In this document: in pieces, positions 54,462 to 63,260 of the stretch | Numbering within the stretch: position 1 is the stretch's first letter | How the letters are laid out: each line of letters starts with the position of its first letter | Origin: Danxiaibacter flavus | GTDB taxonomy: Bacteria; Bacteroidota; Bacteroidia; Chitinophagales; Chitinophagaceae | NCBI RefSeq assembly: GCF_041060425.1 | Contig: NZ_JAULBC010000011.1 | Location: forward strand, 124,001-188,000 | Length of the DNA: 64,000 nucleotides | Direction of reading: 5' to 3' | Program-made: the position numbers and the translations under genes | The notes under the pieces: generated by a model | Databases searched by the model: none | What the model saw: only the letters and a program-made list of their open reading frames with translations | Told to the model about the DNA's origin: nothing

Positions 54462-57188
54462 CTAAAAATAGTAATTCAGTCGGATCATCCCTACACGCCC
54501 TCTCAAATTGAATCTATTTATAACTGTTTGGTAAGAATTTGAATTGAACAAAACAAATTCTTTAACATTGAAAAGATTATAAACATTTACGCCGAAATCG
54601 AATCTTTTTATTCCCTTATAAACACCTCCGGCATCCATAAAGAAATAATTAACAGGCGAGCTTCCAGTTAGACTACTGTAGCTTTGCCTTGCTGCAATTT
54701 TAATATCCAATTTTGCCATCGGTGTTAAGGATAAAGCGTACAACTGTTCGATATGAAATCCATTTACAGAAAACCCATTTCTATTATTCTGTTGTTCGGT
54801 CCTTGAATTATTCCAGGCTAAAATAGGAGCGTACGTGATTGTCACTTTATCAAAAAACTTTTTTCCCAAAGAAGCATTAAAAGAACAAACGTCATTAGTA
54901 TAAGGAAAAAATGCTCCATTGATCGCACTTACAGAATTGGCCCTTATATAATTTGCCTGAAATGAAAAATTGGATCTAAGCTTAAATAAATATTTGCTAA
55001 TGCCACCTTTTAAAACAATTTCTTTTACATCATTTTCATATGGAAAATTTAAAGTAGTTTGTAAATCACCTGTTGTTTGGATATTGGACAACGTGGTTGC
55101 CTTTTTTATATTATAATCTATCCCAACATTTGCAAAAAACATCTTCACTGTTTTCTGAAAATTGTAAATGACTCCTAAGGTTTGTTTGCGCGCTTCTTGC
55201 AATGCAGCTTCATTTGAAACAAAATTTCTGTAATCCTCTAATATTCCACCTCTATAAACACCAACCAAATCTCCAAAAGTATTGGCAATCCGAAAGACAC
55301 TATTTAACGTCTGCTCATTAGTTAAATTATATGCTACATTTATGTCCGGACTAAAGAAAATTTTTTCATTCCTTGAATTTACATTGTATTCATCCTGGTA
55401 ATAGTGAATATTTTGGTATGTAACCGGCAAATTTATAAAAGATCTGATTTTTTTATAATGAACCTGGTAGTTCATTGAAACGTAGAAGTTGTTTTTATAC
55501 CAACGTAGATTATTCCCCCTGTCACCAGCATATGGCATGAGATTGTCATTCTTAGCAAAAATTAGTTTAGTATCTAATCGTTGGTACTCTGAGATATATC
55601 CAGCAGTAAACAATTGATTTACTATTTTTCCGGGAATCTTATAGTTGATATAGAAATTCGAAGCCAATGTAGGAAGGAGCATATTTTGCGTTACCCGATC
55701 ATAATCGGCTGGTTGCGCAGGTATTTGTGAATAAAATCCAGAATCAATATTCAAGTGCTGGTTATCTTTATTATAATTTAAATTCCACCTTAGTTCTCCT
55801 ATATTCTTGCTTCCCAAAGAAGGTATCCAGTTTATGTCATTAGACAGGTTTACTATGTTTTTATCAACCTGCTGATTGAAGGCAGCGTTATTAAATCTCA
55901 TGCCGCCGTATTGCTTTTCGTTTGTAAAGTTTATGCCGCTTGTATTTGAAAAGAAATATTTTTTCTTATTGATTAGCAGATTGAATGCTCCATTTATTTT
56001 GGTTGGAGATTTTTCGAAGGTCTGATTTTCAACATAAAAAATAGTATCCTTGGGTGTATAATTACTTGTATTCCCGTAAAAGCTTCCATGATTCTGATCG
56101 ATAAGAGCCTGGAGATTCAATTTAAACTGCATGTCCTTCATGGTTTTTACAATATTATTTAGATTGATTATTCCGGAGTTGTTAAAATAATAGCTTTGCT
56201 GTGGTAGTTCAGAAGGAGCCTTGATTCCTAACGAGAGATCCATCTTTGGAAGTTCATTACTGATATTTGAAATGAAATTAGCAGAGCCAATCGGTTTTGT
56301 GTTATAGTCATAACTGATACCTGCATTATTCACTGAAACATTATCGACAGCTTTTATTCGTCGATTTAAAATAATTGGAGTGACAGAAATGTCATATTGC
56401 TTTGAGGTGCCCAATCCTATATTTGTATTCCCTGAAACCTTAACACTGTTGGGATTCTTTAAAACCAGATTTAAGGCAGTGGCATCCGAAAATATCTTTT
56501 CACTCAGAACATTAATAGGTTGATGGTTTTTTATAATATCGACACTCTGTATCATATCCTTATTAATTCCATCCGTAGCCAATTTGTATTTGCCGCTCAT
56601 AAGGTCATCTCCGTCGATATATAAATTACTAATTTTCTTTCCATTAAAGTATATGGTCCCATCATCATCATTTACTGAAATGCCGGGCATCCGTTTCAGC
56701 ACATCCCCAATACTTCTATCTGTTTTATCAGCAAATCTTGCGACATCATACTTTATAGTATCTCCAAGCGAGGAGATAGGCGGCTTGGTTTTAACAGTAA
56801 CCTCCTGAAGCATATTGTGATCTACTTCAAGTGTAAATTGGTAGAATTGTATCGCCTTAATTATTTTGCTTCTTTGACTTTTGTATCCGCTATAACTAAC
56901 CCCTATCCATTTTAGATCTGCAATTTCTTTGTTGGGTATAATAAACTTAAATTTTCCCTTATCATCTGAGATGGAGAATTTTACGATAGTTTCATCCGCA
57001 GTTAACAGAGAAATACTTGCCGAAGGTAAAAATTTTGATGCACTATCTTTTACCTGGCCGGTAATAATAAAATCCTGAGCATAGCTTTTGGCTATACTAA
57101 AAAACAAGAATAAAAAAATTGCAAATTTGAAATAAGATCGAAATAGAGTTACTATCAAATAGGTGACACTTCTATAAAGTTTTTTCAA
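54462..57188 (-). CDS. Large outer-membrane beta-barrel receptor (carboxypeptidase-regulatory-like domain, plug, OMP_b-brl_3-type barrel)
   Basis: 908 residues. Signal region SYFKFAIFLFLFFSIAKSYAQ (residues 18-38). A CarboxypepD_reg-like domain (ITGQVKDSASKFLPSASISL) is followed by a plug domain (GDVLKRMPGISVNDDDGTIY, KKISNLYIDGDDLMSGKY). A barrel of about 650 residues ends RVGMIRLNYYF with terminal Phe. It is of the group usually found with GLPGLI proteins; I see no clear TonB box, so TonB dependence is open. The gene overlaps the GLPGLI gene by 17 bp, so the two are translationally linked. It could export or import a peptide (inference from context). Confidence 0.87.
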   Translation of the reverse strand: MKKLYRSVTYLIVTLFRSYFKFAIFLFLFFSIAKSYAQDFIITGQVKDSASKFLPSASISLLTADETIVKFSISDDKGKFKFIIPNKEIADLKWIGVSYSGYKSQRSKIIKAIQFYQFTLEVDHNMLQEVTVKTKPPISSLGDTIKYDVARFADKTDRSIGDVLKRMPGISVNDDDGTIYFNGKKISNLYIDGDDLMSGKYKLATDGINKDMIQSVDIIKNHQPINVLSEKIFSDATALNLVLKNPNSVKVSGNTNIGLGTSKQYDISVTPIILNRRIKAVDNVSVNNAGISYDYNTKPIGSANFISNISNELPKMDLSLGIKAPSELPQQSYYFNNSGIINLNNIVKTMKDMQFKLNLQALIDQNHGSFYGNTSNYTPKDTIFYVENQTFEKSPTKINGAFNLLINKKKYFFSNTSGINFTNEKQYGGMRFNNAAFNQQVDKNIVNLSNDINWIPSLGSKNIGELRWNLNYNKDNQHLNIDSGFYSQIPAQPADYDRVTQNMLLPTLASNFYINYKIPGKIVNQLFTAGYISEYQRLDTKLIFAKNDNLMPYAGDRGNNLRWYKNNFYVSMNYQVHYKKIRSFINLPVTYQNIHYYQDEYNVNSRNEKIFFSPDINVAYNLTNEQTLNSVFRIANTFGDLVGVYRGGILEDYRNFVSNEAALQEARKQTLGVIYNFQKTVKMFFANVGIDYNIKKATTLSNIQTTGDLQTTLNFPYENDVKEIVLKGGISKYLFKLRSNFSFQANYIRANSVSAINGAFFPYTNDVCSFNASLGKKFFDKVTITYAPILAWNNSRTEQQNNRNGFSVNGFHIEQLYALSLTPMAKLDIKIAARQSYSSLTGSSPVNYFFMDAGGVYKGIKRFDFGVNVYNLFNVKEFVLFNSNSYQTVINRFNLRGRVGMIRLNYYF

Positions 57189-58077
57189 GAGGGTTGAACT
57201 TTTTTATTTTATAAGTATTATTTTCTACAGAAGTACCACCTTCAATATCTACAAAGAAGATCTTTACACCTCCTGGTAGTCCCGTTAGTGTAAATGTTTC
57301 AGGATCACTTAAGAAAGCTGCTGTAAGTTTATTGTAATCCTTTACGCTTATTTTATTCGCATAATCTGAATGTAGGAAAGGCCTGACAAATTCTTGTTTT
57401 AAATTATTGTGTACAAGGTTTTTAAATTTAAAGGCAATCTCATTTGTCGAATCCGATGCTTCTAAAACAAGTCCTGGCAAACCGTTTAGTTTCCAGGGGC
57501 CATCCCTGTAAGGTAGTTCCGGGGTAAACCAGGCTTCATATTTCCTGCCTCCGAAATGGCAAGTTGCCTTTTGGCAATTATATTCACCTATTTTCTTTTT
57601 ATCACTTTGAAACTCCCAGTTAATTTTGGGCACTGGCGATTCTACATACAATAGTTTAATTCCCAAATTCGCATTAATTTCCATCTTTTGATCTGAAAAA
57701 TCCTTATATATTTCCTGAATTTCAGCGATGCCATATTTAGTAACTTCAATTGCTGGGCCAATGGCCATTTCTCTTTCTACATGCCGTCCTGCCGAAACTC
57801 CTGCACCCTTTCGCGCATTTCCAGACGAATCATTTTTATTTTCCAGATTTACAGAATACAAAAACTGTGAAGTATAAATGCTGGACGTTTTCCCGATGGA
57901 CAAGACCATGTCTGAGATATATGGACTGTTTTTTTGCCTTAAATCTCTAACATGCTTAAACTCATAAACAACCTTCAACTGAGAAAACTCTCCCTGAGCG
58001 GCTACTATATTAACAAACAATACAGTGGAAAAAATTAAATAATACTTTAGATGTTCACTTTTCAATCGAAATTTCAT
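57172..58077 (-). CDS. GLPGLI family protein
   Basis: 301 residues; signal peptide ending near NIVAAQGEF. The family is named for its motif, here NGLPGLVLEASDS, preceded by the usual KKIGEYNCQKATCHFGGRKY and EAWFTPELPYRDGPWKLNG. Two cysteines (CQKATC) are in the typical place. The function of the family is not known; its genes are often next to outer-membrane receptors, as here. The stop overlaps the start of the receptor gene by 17 bp. Probably exported to the periplasm or surface. Confidence 0.92.
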   Translation of the reverse strand: MKFRLKSEHLKYYLIFSTVLFVNIVAAQGEFSQLKVVYEFKHVRDLRQKNSPYISDMVLSIGKTSSIYTSQFLYSVNLENKNDSSGNARKGAGVSAGRHVEREMAIGPAIEVTKYGIAEIQEIYKDFSDQKMEINANLGIKLLYVESPVPKINWEFQSDKKKIGEYNCQKATCHFGGRKYEAWFTPELPYRDGPWKLNGLPGLVLEASDSTNEIAFKFKNLVHNNLKQEFVRPFLHSDYANKISVKDYNKLTAAFLSDPETFTLTGLPGGVKIFFVDIEGGTSVENNTYKIKKFNPLEKTL

Positions 58078-58151
58078 ATCATCAGGTTTATACCAGATTA
58101 TACTTATTAAACAGACGCTTATTAAGTTCTTTTATGGATATTGTTGACTGA

Positions 58152-58190
58152 TAAAAAATAGACAATCTTGTAATATGCTTTGCAAGATTG
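58152..58190 (-). terminator. Terminator after the CxCC thioredoxin-like gene
   Basis: CAATCTTG and CAAGATTG arms (58163-58170 and 58183-58190), followed on the - strand by TCTATTTTTT. It separates the peptide/propeller/thioredoxin-like genes from the GLPGLI-receptor pair, perhaps as a partial stop. A 60-codon frame over 58088-58270 is not supported as a gene. Confidence 0.65.
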
Positions 58191-58299
58191 TATTTTAACC
58201 CATCTCTTTTGAAGAGGCCTGCCCGTGTTGGTATGGACGGGGTAAGGGGATAAGGTTTTGCAAAACGCATTTCAAAAACAGAACTAAATAGGGTCTATA

Positions 58300-58854
58300 T
58301 TACAATTTGGATATTGTTGCTTCTTTAATAAGGTTTAAGAACTTATTTTTATCGGCTTCATTATCGTAAGGGTTGCCGATTGCCAAAATTTTATTATCGC
58401 CATTTGTCAAAACTGTGAACTTCTCTTTACTATCAATTAATGGGGCATTTTTTTTCCTGAACGCATCTGTATTATCAAGAATCAAAGGAATGAAAATATT
58501 TTTCAATGTATCAGATTCAAATAAAAATTTTAGCAACTCAAAATTATCATGCGAATAGCACACGGGTACAACAGCTACACTTTTATAATCTTTTAACTCC
58601 AGGCTTAATTGATTACATTTTCTAATATCATCAACACAACAGCTACAATATGCGTTCACTAAAGTATAAATCCTGAATGGCAAAACATTTACACTCTTTA
58701 AGTATTCGGAACCTGTCGTTGTCGTTTTTGCATTAAATACTTGGACATCTGATGGCACAAACAAAGTTTGAGCTATATTATTGGTTCTGTCTGAATTACA
58801 GTTGGTACTTAACATCAACAAAACAAATAACAATGAATGAAATATTGCTTTCAT
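58300..58854 (-). CDS. Thioredoxin-like lipoprotein with CxCC motif
   Basis: 184 residues; signal MKAIFHSLLFVLLMLSTN with lipoprotein Cys19. The central part LVNAYCSCCVDDIRKC holds a CxCC arrangement at the place of the thioredoxin active site (normally CxxC), followed by VAVVPVCYSHDNFELLKFLF and a FIPLILDNTDAFRKKN stretch, then FTVLTNGDNKILAIGNP, the usual thioredoxin-like order. The extra cysteines suggest thiol exchange with an extracytoplasmic partner; the four-cysteine peptide encoded upstream is the obvious candidate (inference). Hairpins precede and follow the gene. Confidence 0.7.
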   Translation of the reverse strand: MKAIFHSLLFVLLMLSTNCNSDRTNNIAQTLFVPSDVQVFNAKTTTTGSEYLKSVNVLPFRIYTLVNAYCSCCVDDIRKCNQLSLELKDYKSVAVVPVCYSHDNFELLKFLFESDTLKNIFIPLILDNTDAFRKKNAPLIDSKEKFTVLTNGDNKILAIGNPYDNEADKNKFLNLIKEATISKL

Positions 58855-58970
58855 ACAGAAGGTAAATTATTTACTGACTTTACGCACTTCTATCCACAAA
58901 ATCAAATGCTTTTGGATATTTCAGAGAACAGTTATATAGATTCCATTCTCTCGTGAATACCTCGCTATTA

Positions 58971-59000
58971 TTGTGATCCACAAAAAAAAATGGATCACAA
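58971..59000 (-). terminator. Hairpin after the propeller gene (possible terminator or mRNA stabiliser)
   Basis: TTGTGATCCA and TGGATCACAA are exact 10-bp arms with the loop CAAAAAAAAA, 18 nt beyond the stop of the propeller gene on the - strand. No U-run follows the stem, so it may be a processing or stability hairpin inside the operon. Confidence 0.5.
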
Positions 59001-59017
59001 TGCGTAACGTCAATTAT

Positions 59018-60079
59018 CTATTTTAGTTTACCAATGCGTATTTGCTTTTTCACAGCATCATAAGTGTAAATTGATGCATCATCACTTGACACAGCAAATG
59101 CCTGAATATCTTCTGAGAGGTTAATCTTCTTTACCGGGTTTCCATCCCAACTGTAAACGTAAATGCTATTGCCATAAGTGAAATTTTCAGTGAAGAATTT
59201 TCTTCCTGAAAATAAAAGATAAATATAGTTTTCCGTCGTCATACCTGTCAGAAATGCTACAATAGTGTTGTTACCACATATCGCTATTTCTTTACCATCA
59301 GGGCCAGTCATTTTGTTCATTTGAGGATCAAACCCATCAGGCCCATAGACCATACGAGATTCCCCTGTTTTTAAATTAACTATTTCAATTTTGTCAGTAT
59401 ATCGGTATGCCAAAACGCACCGATCATGGGAAGGCTTTATGAACAAGAAATTCTCCATGGCAGATTTATCGTAATTAGACGCAGGAGTATTGGCATCATG
59501 CCCATAAGGAACTATGCCACACTCCGGCTTTCCATCAGCACTAAGATTAAGAAAATCAATTTTATTGTCGGAATTGAAATTTCCACTACCTATAGCGGTG
59601 GAGTCATCAAGCAATTTTAGAGAACGATAAAAACCACTTGTAAGATTTTTTTCAAGAATGACACTACTTGTATCCAGGATATTTTTGAATTTATTGAATA
59701 CAACAGTCTTTTTATTAATATCATAAGCCCAAATGTTACCATCCGATAACACTCCAGAGGAAAGGAACCCCATGGCTTGTCCATATTTTCTGCCAAATTC
59801 AATTCTCTGAGATAATAATTTACCGTGAGCCGCATCATATAAAGAGAAATGATACTTGCTTTTTCCAGTAGGCATGCTATTAACCAGCATTAGAACCGAA
59901 TCATTATACATGTCAAGGTAATCCGGAGCATTTGTTGCGCAATCAATAAATAGCGATTCCGTAATATTTTGCTGATCAGGGAAACTTTGTTTTGGGTGAT
60001 TGTTTTTTTGTTGTCCGAAGCAACCCGTTAAAAGAAAAATCACTAACCCGAATACAATAATTGGAGATTTTAAATACAT
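59018..60079 (-). CDS. 6-bladed beta-propeller lipoprotein (TolB-like propeller family of peptide loci)
   Basis: 353 residues; signal MYLKSPIIVFGLVIFLLTGC with Cys20 as lipidated residue. Propeller blades: LDMYNDSVLMLVNSMPTGKS, GFLSSGVLSDGNIWAYDINK, SRMVYGPDGFDPQMNKMTGP and NSIYVYSWDGNPVKKINLSE. This is the arrangement of the BF2992/TolB-like 6-blade propellers, which in Bacteroidota typically lie beside genes for small secreted peptides (NVEALA-type). Surface-exposed or periplasmic; a receptor or holder of the peptide is a reasonable guess, not proven. Gap of 137 bp to the peptide gene upstream. Confidence 0.82.
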   Translation of the reverse strand: MYLKSPIIVFGLVIFLLTGCFGQQKNNHPKQSFPDQQNITESLFIDCATNAPDYLDMYNDSVLMLVNSMPTGKSKYHFSLYDAAHGKLLSQRIEFGRKYGQAMGFLSSGVLSDGNIWAYDINKKTVVFNKFKNILDTSSVILEKNLTSGFYRSLKLLDDSTAIGSGNFNSDNKIDFLNLSADGKPECGIVPYGHDANTPASNYDKSAMENFLFIKPSHDRCVLAYRYTDKIEIVNLKTGESRMVYGPDGFDPQMNKMTGPDGKEIAICGNNTIVAFLTGMTTENYIYLLFSGRKFFTENFTYGNSIYVYSWDGNPVKKINLSEDIQAFAVSSDDASIYTYDAVKKQIRIGKLK

Positions 60080-60216
60080 ATTTCGATCTATTAAGATGCT
60101 AAAAAGTTAGCGCTCACTTGAAACGCAAGCGCTAATTATCATTTTGCAGAAAACACTTCAAATCAGCCTTTGCTTAAATGAACAAACGCCAATAAAAAGA
60201 TTAATTGCAACTTTGT

Positions 60217-60423
60217 TTAAAAGGGGACAGTGTAACAGCCCGCGGCCATATAGGGCATACAACCAATCACATAGGCATTACCACTAGCACAAACATACGA
60301 GTAGGATCCCATGTATATGCACCCGCCACGATATTCTAATTGTGCAGTACTTTTCTTTAACGAAAACACAGAAACCAAAGTAATGGTTAATAATAGTGCG
60401 GCAAGTTGAAACCTTTTTTTCAT
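60217..60423 (-). CDS. Small secreted four-cysteine peptide precursor (68 aa)
   Basis: 68 residues. Signal peptide MKKRFQLAALLLTITLVSVF followed by SLKKSTAQ; cleavage is likely near residue 28. The mature part of about 40 residues is Tyr/Gly-rich with Cys35, Cys45, Cys55 and Cys63, the first three spaced exactly ten apart (GGCIYMGS, YVCASG, IGCMPYM, GCYTVPF). This resembles NVEALA-type precursors in size and context but lacks their name-giving sequence. It could form two disulfides or be modified. It lies before the propeller and CxCC lipoprotein genes and behind a promoter-like sequence at 60503. The gap to the ligase-like gene is 317 bp. Confidence 0.75.
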   Translation of the reverse strand: MKKRFQLAALLLTITLVSVFSLKKSTAQLEYRGGCIYMGSYSYVCASGNAYVIGCMPYMAAGCYTVPF

Positions 60424-60502
60424 TGACTAAGATTTTAAAATTAATGCTTCATTTTTATTTTTTTACTGAAAGGCTAACAGGCTGAAGCGATAACCCATTT
60501 AG

Positions 60503-60534
60503 CAACCATAATTGATTTTTAAATTATATGCAAA
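60503..60534 (-). promoter_or_regulatory. Promoter-like sequence upstream of the peptide gene
   Basis: On the - strand TTTG (60534-60531), 20 bp, then TATGGTTG (60510-60503), one mismatch from TAnnTTTG. It would give an 80-nt leader for the peptide gene and its downstream partners. Confidence 0.4.
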
Positions 60535-60740
60535 TAGTTTTTAATGTTATTCTCTCTCGTTTGAATTAAATATTTGATATTTTTGGCCAATTATTCTTAC
60601 TTGTTAATTCTGAATGGCTTAACCAAAAGCAAGGTATTTATCAGATAAAATGCTAAAGCCCTGACTGAGTTGAATTATACATTTACTAAAAGCTGAACAA
60701 TACATTGATTAAATGCATATTTTATTTTTTTAATAAATAC

Positions 60741-62597
60741 TTAAGAAGAACGCTTAATACCGTGAACTTCTTCTTTGATCCAATTAACTTCTATCGATGG
60801 TATTTTAACTGGCATAGTCAGAATAATATCGGCAGCTTTCCTGACATTAAAAGTATCATTAGCTTCAACATACAGTTTTAGCAATTCCAATCTTGTTTTA
60901 AATTTTGATGGAATGTAATTAACGAGATCAACATAGGTTGTAATAGCAGCATCAATATTTTTTACCTTTTTATAGCAAATGCCAAGAGCCGCAATATTTG
61001 ATTCTGCCAAAAAGTATTTTTGAGCTTCTTTAAGAATTATCGTGGCCTGGTAATAGTTTGCGCTATCTTCAGTAAGGAGCATTCCAAACTCAGATAAAAA
61101 TTTTCCATTGAATTTCAATACTGGATAGAGACTTTGGTATTCCAATTGTGCATTTTTTCTTGAAGAGTAATTCCTTGCCCTTTCCCAATGTTTTACGCCT
61201 TGCAATTGCCTCCAGGAAACTTGTATTGCAGCCAGCCCTATGACCATGGAAAGAACCACTACCAATCTCTGTAAATTAAAGTTTAGTTTTTTGGGTGTTC
61301 TCAGTATCTGGTTGTTTAAACCGCTCAGTTCCATGAGCATAGTGGGAAGACCAAAACAGAAGAACAGCATTAACAATAATATATTTGTCTGCAACAGATA
61401 AGACGTAAAGCCACACGTGAAAATCACAACCACAGTTAATTTGGACGCATTCAACAATGCTTTGCATTTAGGCGTTGTTTTTTTAAAAAAACTGTATACA
61501 AATAACAATAAAACGAAAAAAAACAAAGCTCCTACCGTTTCAAAAAGTTGCAAAAAATCGTTGAAAAGAATGAAGCTGTCAGATGCACTTAAAAAATATT
61601 CAGTAGGTGGATTAGTGTGGTTCTTAAAATAGGACATCTGCCATTGTGGATAATACCATGTAAATCGCCCAATACCAGTCCCCAGCCAAAAATGATCGAA
61701 AAAATGATCAAATCCAATTTCCAGCTTCATCATTCGTCCGTAAGTCGATAGCTTTTTTAAAAAGAAAAGATGATAGACCCCACAACAAATCACAATCGCA
61801 AAAAGAAATGAACAAAATACAACAAGAACTCGTGGTAAAGTCAGAATACGTACTTTAAGAATCCTTGCATATTTTGAAAAAATGTATGCGCAAATAAGTA
61901 AGACAAATGCAATTAGAGCTGTCCGTGATTTACAGCCCCATATGATCATGGAGACGAATAAGACTGATGCAGAAAATAAAGTTTTTTTTATTGACAGCAA
62001 TATTTTGCCGTCCCATTTTGGATAAATTTTCTTTGGGACTTTAAAAACAGGCTTCTTAATCTCAAAAAAAGTATAGAAAACAAATGGAAGTTGCGATACA
62101 AGGTAACAACATAGTATACCAGAATTCTGAAAGCTTCCTTCCACATTAAATAACCCAATTTTAAATGAAAAAAAATCCATTTGTCTAAATACCAAATACA
62201 ATTCCCAAAAGAACATTCCAGAAAAAAAAACTATACCGAGATGAATTGCCTGCATATTTAGGGAAGGGAACATGCTAAAAAATATCAGAAGTATCACAAG
62301 GCATGTAAAATATTCATTTGAAAAAGAGTAGTATTGGCTAAAAAGCATAATACAGATAAAGACACTGGTAATAAGAACTAATCGCATCTGATTACCCGCA
62401 AACGCAGGCCTCCCAGAAAAGGATTCTATCCCAGATAAAATCAAAAATATAAACCAAATAGTCAACGCAACAAATGCTATAAAATATTGAGCATTATTAT
62501 AAAGCTCAATATTAAAAGCATATTGGTGGTAGAACAAAAAGTATATAGCTATCGAAAACAAAAACAATAACACAAGTAATTCCCTTGTCTTTTTCAT
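60741..62597 (-). CDS. O-antigen ligase/polymerase-like membrane protein with C-terminal TPR region
   Basis: 618 residues. About ten to twelve transmembrane helices (residues 8-460). The Wzy_C-type loop is visible: LSTYGRMMKLEIGFDHFFDH, then WLGTGIGRFTWYYPQWQM. The tail of about 150 residues is helical and TPR-like (YYQATIILKEAQKYF, IAALGICYKKVKNIDAAITT). Ligases of this kind join sugar units to lipids or proteins at the periplasmic face. TPR-bearing versions next to small-peptide/propeller loci are a recurrent Bacteroidota arrangement as I recall it (not verified), so it may modify the peptide or a partner with a glycan (inference). Transcribed in the same direction as the peptide gene. Confidence 0.82.
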   Translation of the reverse strand: MKKTRELLVLLFLFSIAIYFLFYHQYAFNIELYNNAQYFIAFVALTIWFIFLILSGIESFSGRPAFAGNQMRLVLITSVFICIMLFSQYYSFSNEYFTCLVILLIFFSMFPSLNMQAIHLGIVFFSGMFFWELYLVFRQMDFFSFKIGLFNVEGSFQNSGILCCYLVSQLPFVFYTFFEIKKPVFKVPKKIYPKWDGKILLSIKKTLFSASVLFVSMIIWGCKSRTALIAFVLLICAYIFSKYARILKVRILTLPRVLVVFCSFLFAIVICCGVYHLFFLKKLSTYGRMMKLEIGFDHFFDHFWLGTGIGRFTWYYPQWQMSYFKNHTNPPTEYFLSASDSFILFNDFLQLFETVGALFFFVLLLFVYSFFKKTTPKCKALLNASKLTVVVIFTCGFTSYLLQTNILLLMLFFCFGLPTMLMELSGLNNQILRTPKKLNFNLQRLVVVLSMVIGLAAIQVSWRQLQGVKHWERARNYSSRKNAQLEYQSLYPVLKFNGKFLSEFGMLLTEDSANYYQATIILKEAQKYFLAESNIAALGICYKKVKNIDAAITTYVDLVNYIPSKFKTRLELLKLYVEANDTFNVRKAADIILTMPVKIPSIEVNWIKEEVHGIKRSS

Positions 62598-63260
62598 TTA
62601 TGGTTTACGCTATTTAGTGGTGATTCAATTTACAAGTGGACATTAAACTTTATTACCACACTTGTTTACCATTTACGTATGCAAATCTGTCTGCATCCCT
62701 TTTGTCTGGCTCACATTAATTTACTGCATGAATAACATGCCTCAATTCGATTTGCGGATATCTTTAAAAGAGCAGTGAAAGCATGAAGATATACACATCA
62801 GTATGTACGGCCAATATCGCTTAGTGCATATTTATGCCCTTTAAATTTGATGATTTCTATGTAGTTGAAATTAAGAAAAGACCGTAAATGCATGGTTGCG
62901 ATCGGATTTCAGGTTCTGTTTTAATACTGTCATCCTAGAAAATAGCGGTCTTTTAACAAAAATTGCTCTTCGGTCTCACTTTATTCAATGGATTTTACAC
63001 CGCTCGACGCTTCGTTGCCCGGCTTGCTTCCTGCCTGCATTATCTTTTGAGTTTAAAATGTGCTGCGTTTAAATAGGTTTTGATATTATTCGAATCAACG
63101 ATGTTCGCAAAATGACGTTTTTTTTTCGCAAAGTGAAATTGTACTCGCGTCGGGGCCGGTTTAACTTGCTGTAATCATGTTCTTATTTTTATCAGAACCA
63201 TCGGTCGACATGGGGGATAACATTAAGTAAACAATGATTTAATTAAAACAATTGCTAAAT
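62598..63260. other. Gene-free stretch before the dioxygenase gene
   Basis: 663 bp, AT-rich, between divergent genes. I see no ORF, repeat family member or clear TAnnTTTG promoter here. Confidence 0.5.

Noticed and set aside
58088..58270. 60-codon frame on the - strand
   Set aside because: It covers a terminator hairpin and has no conserved features.
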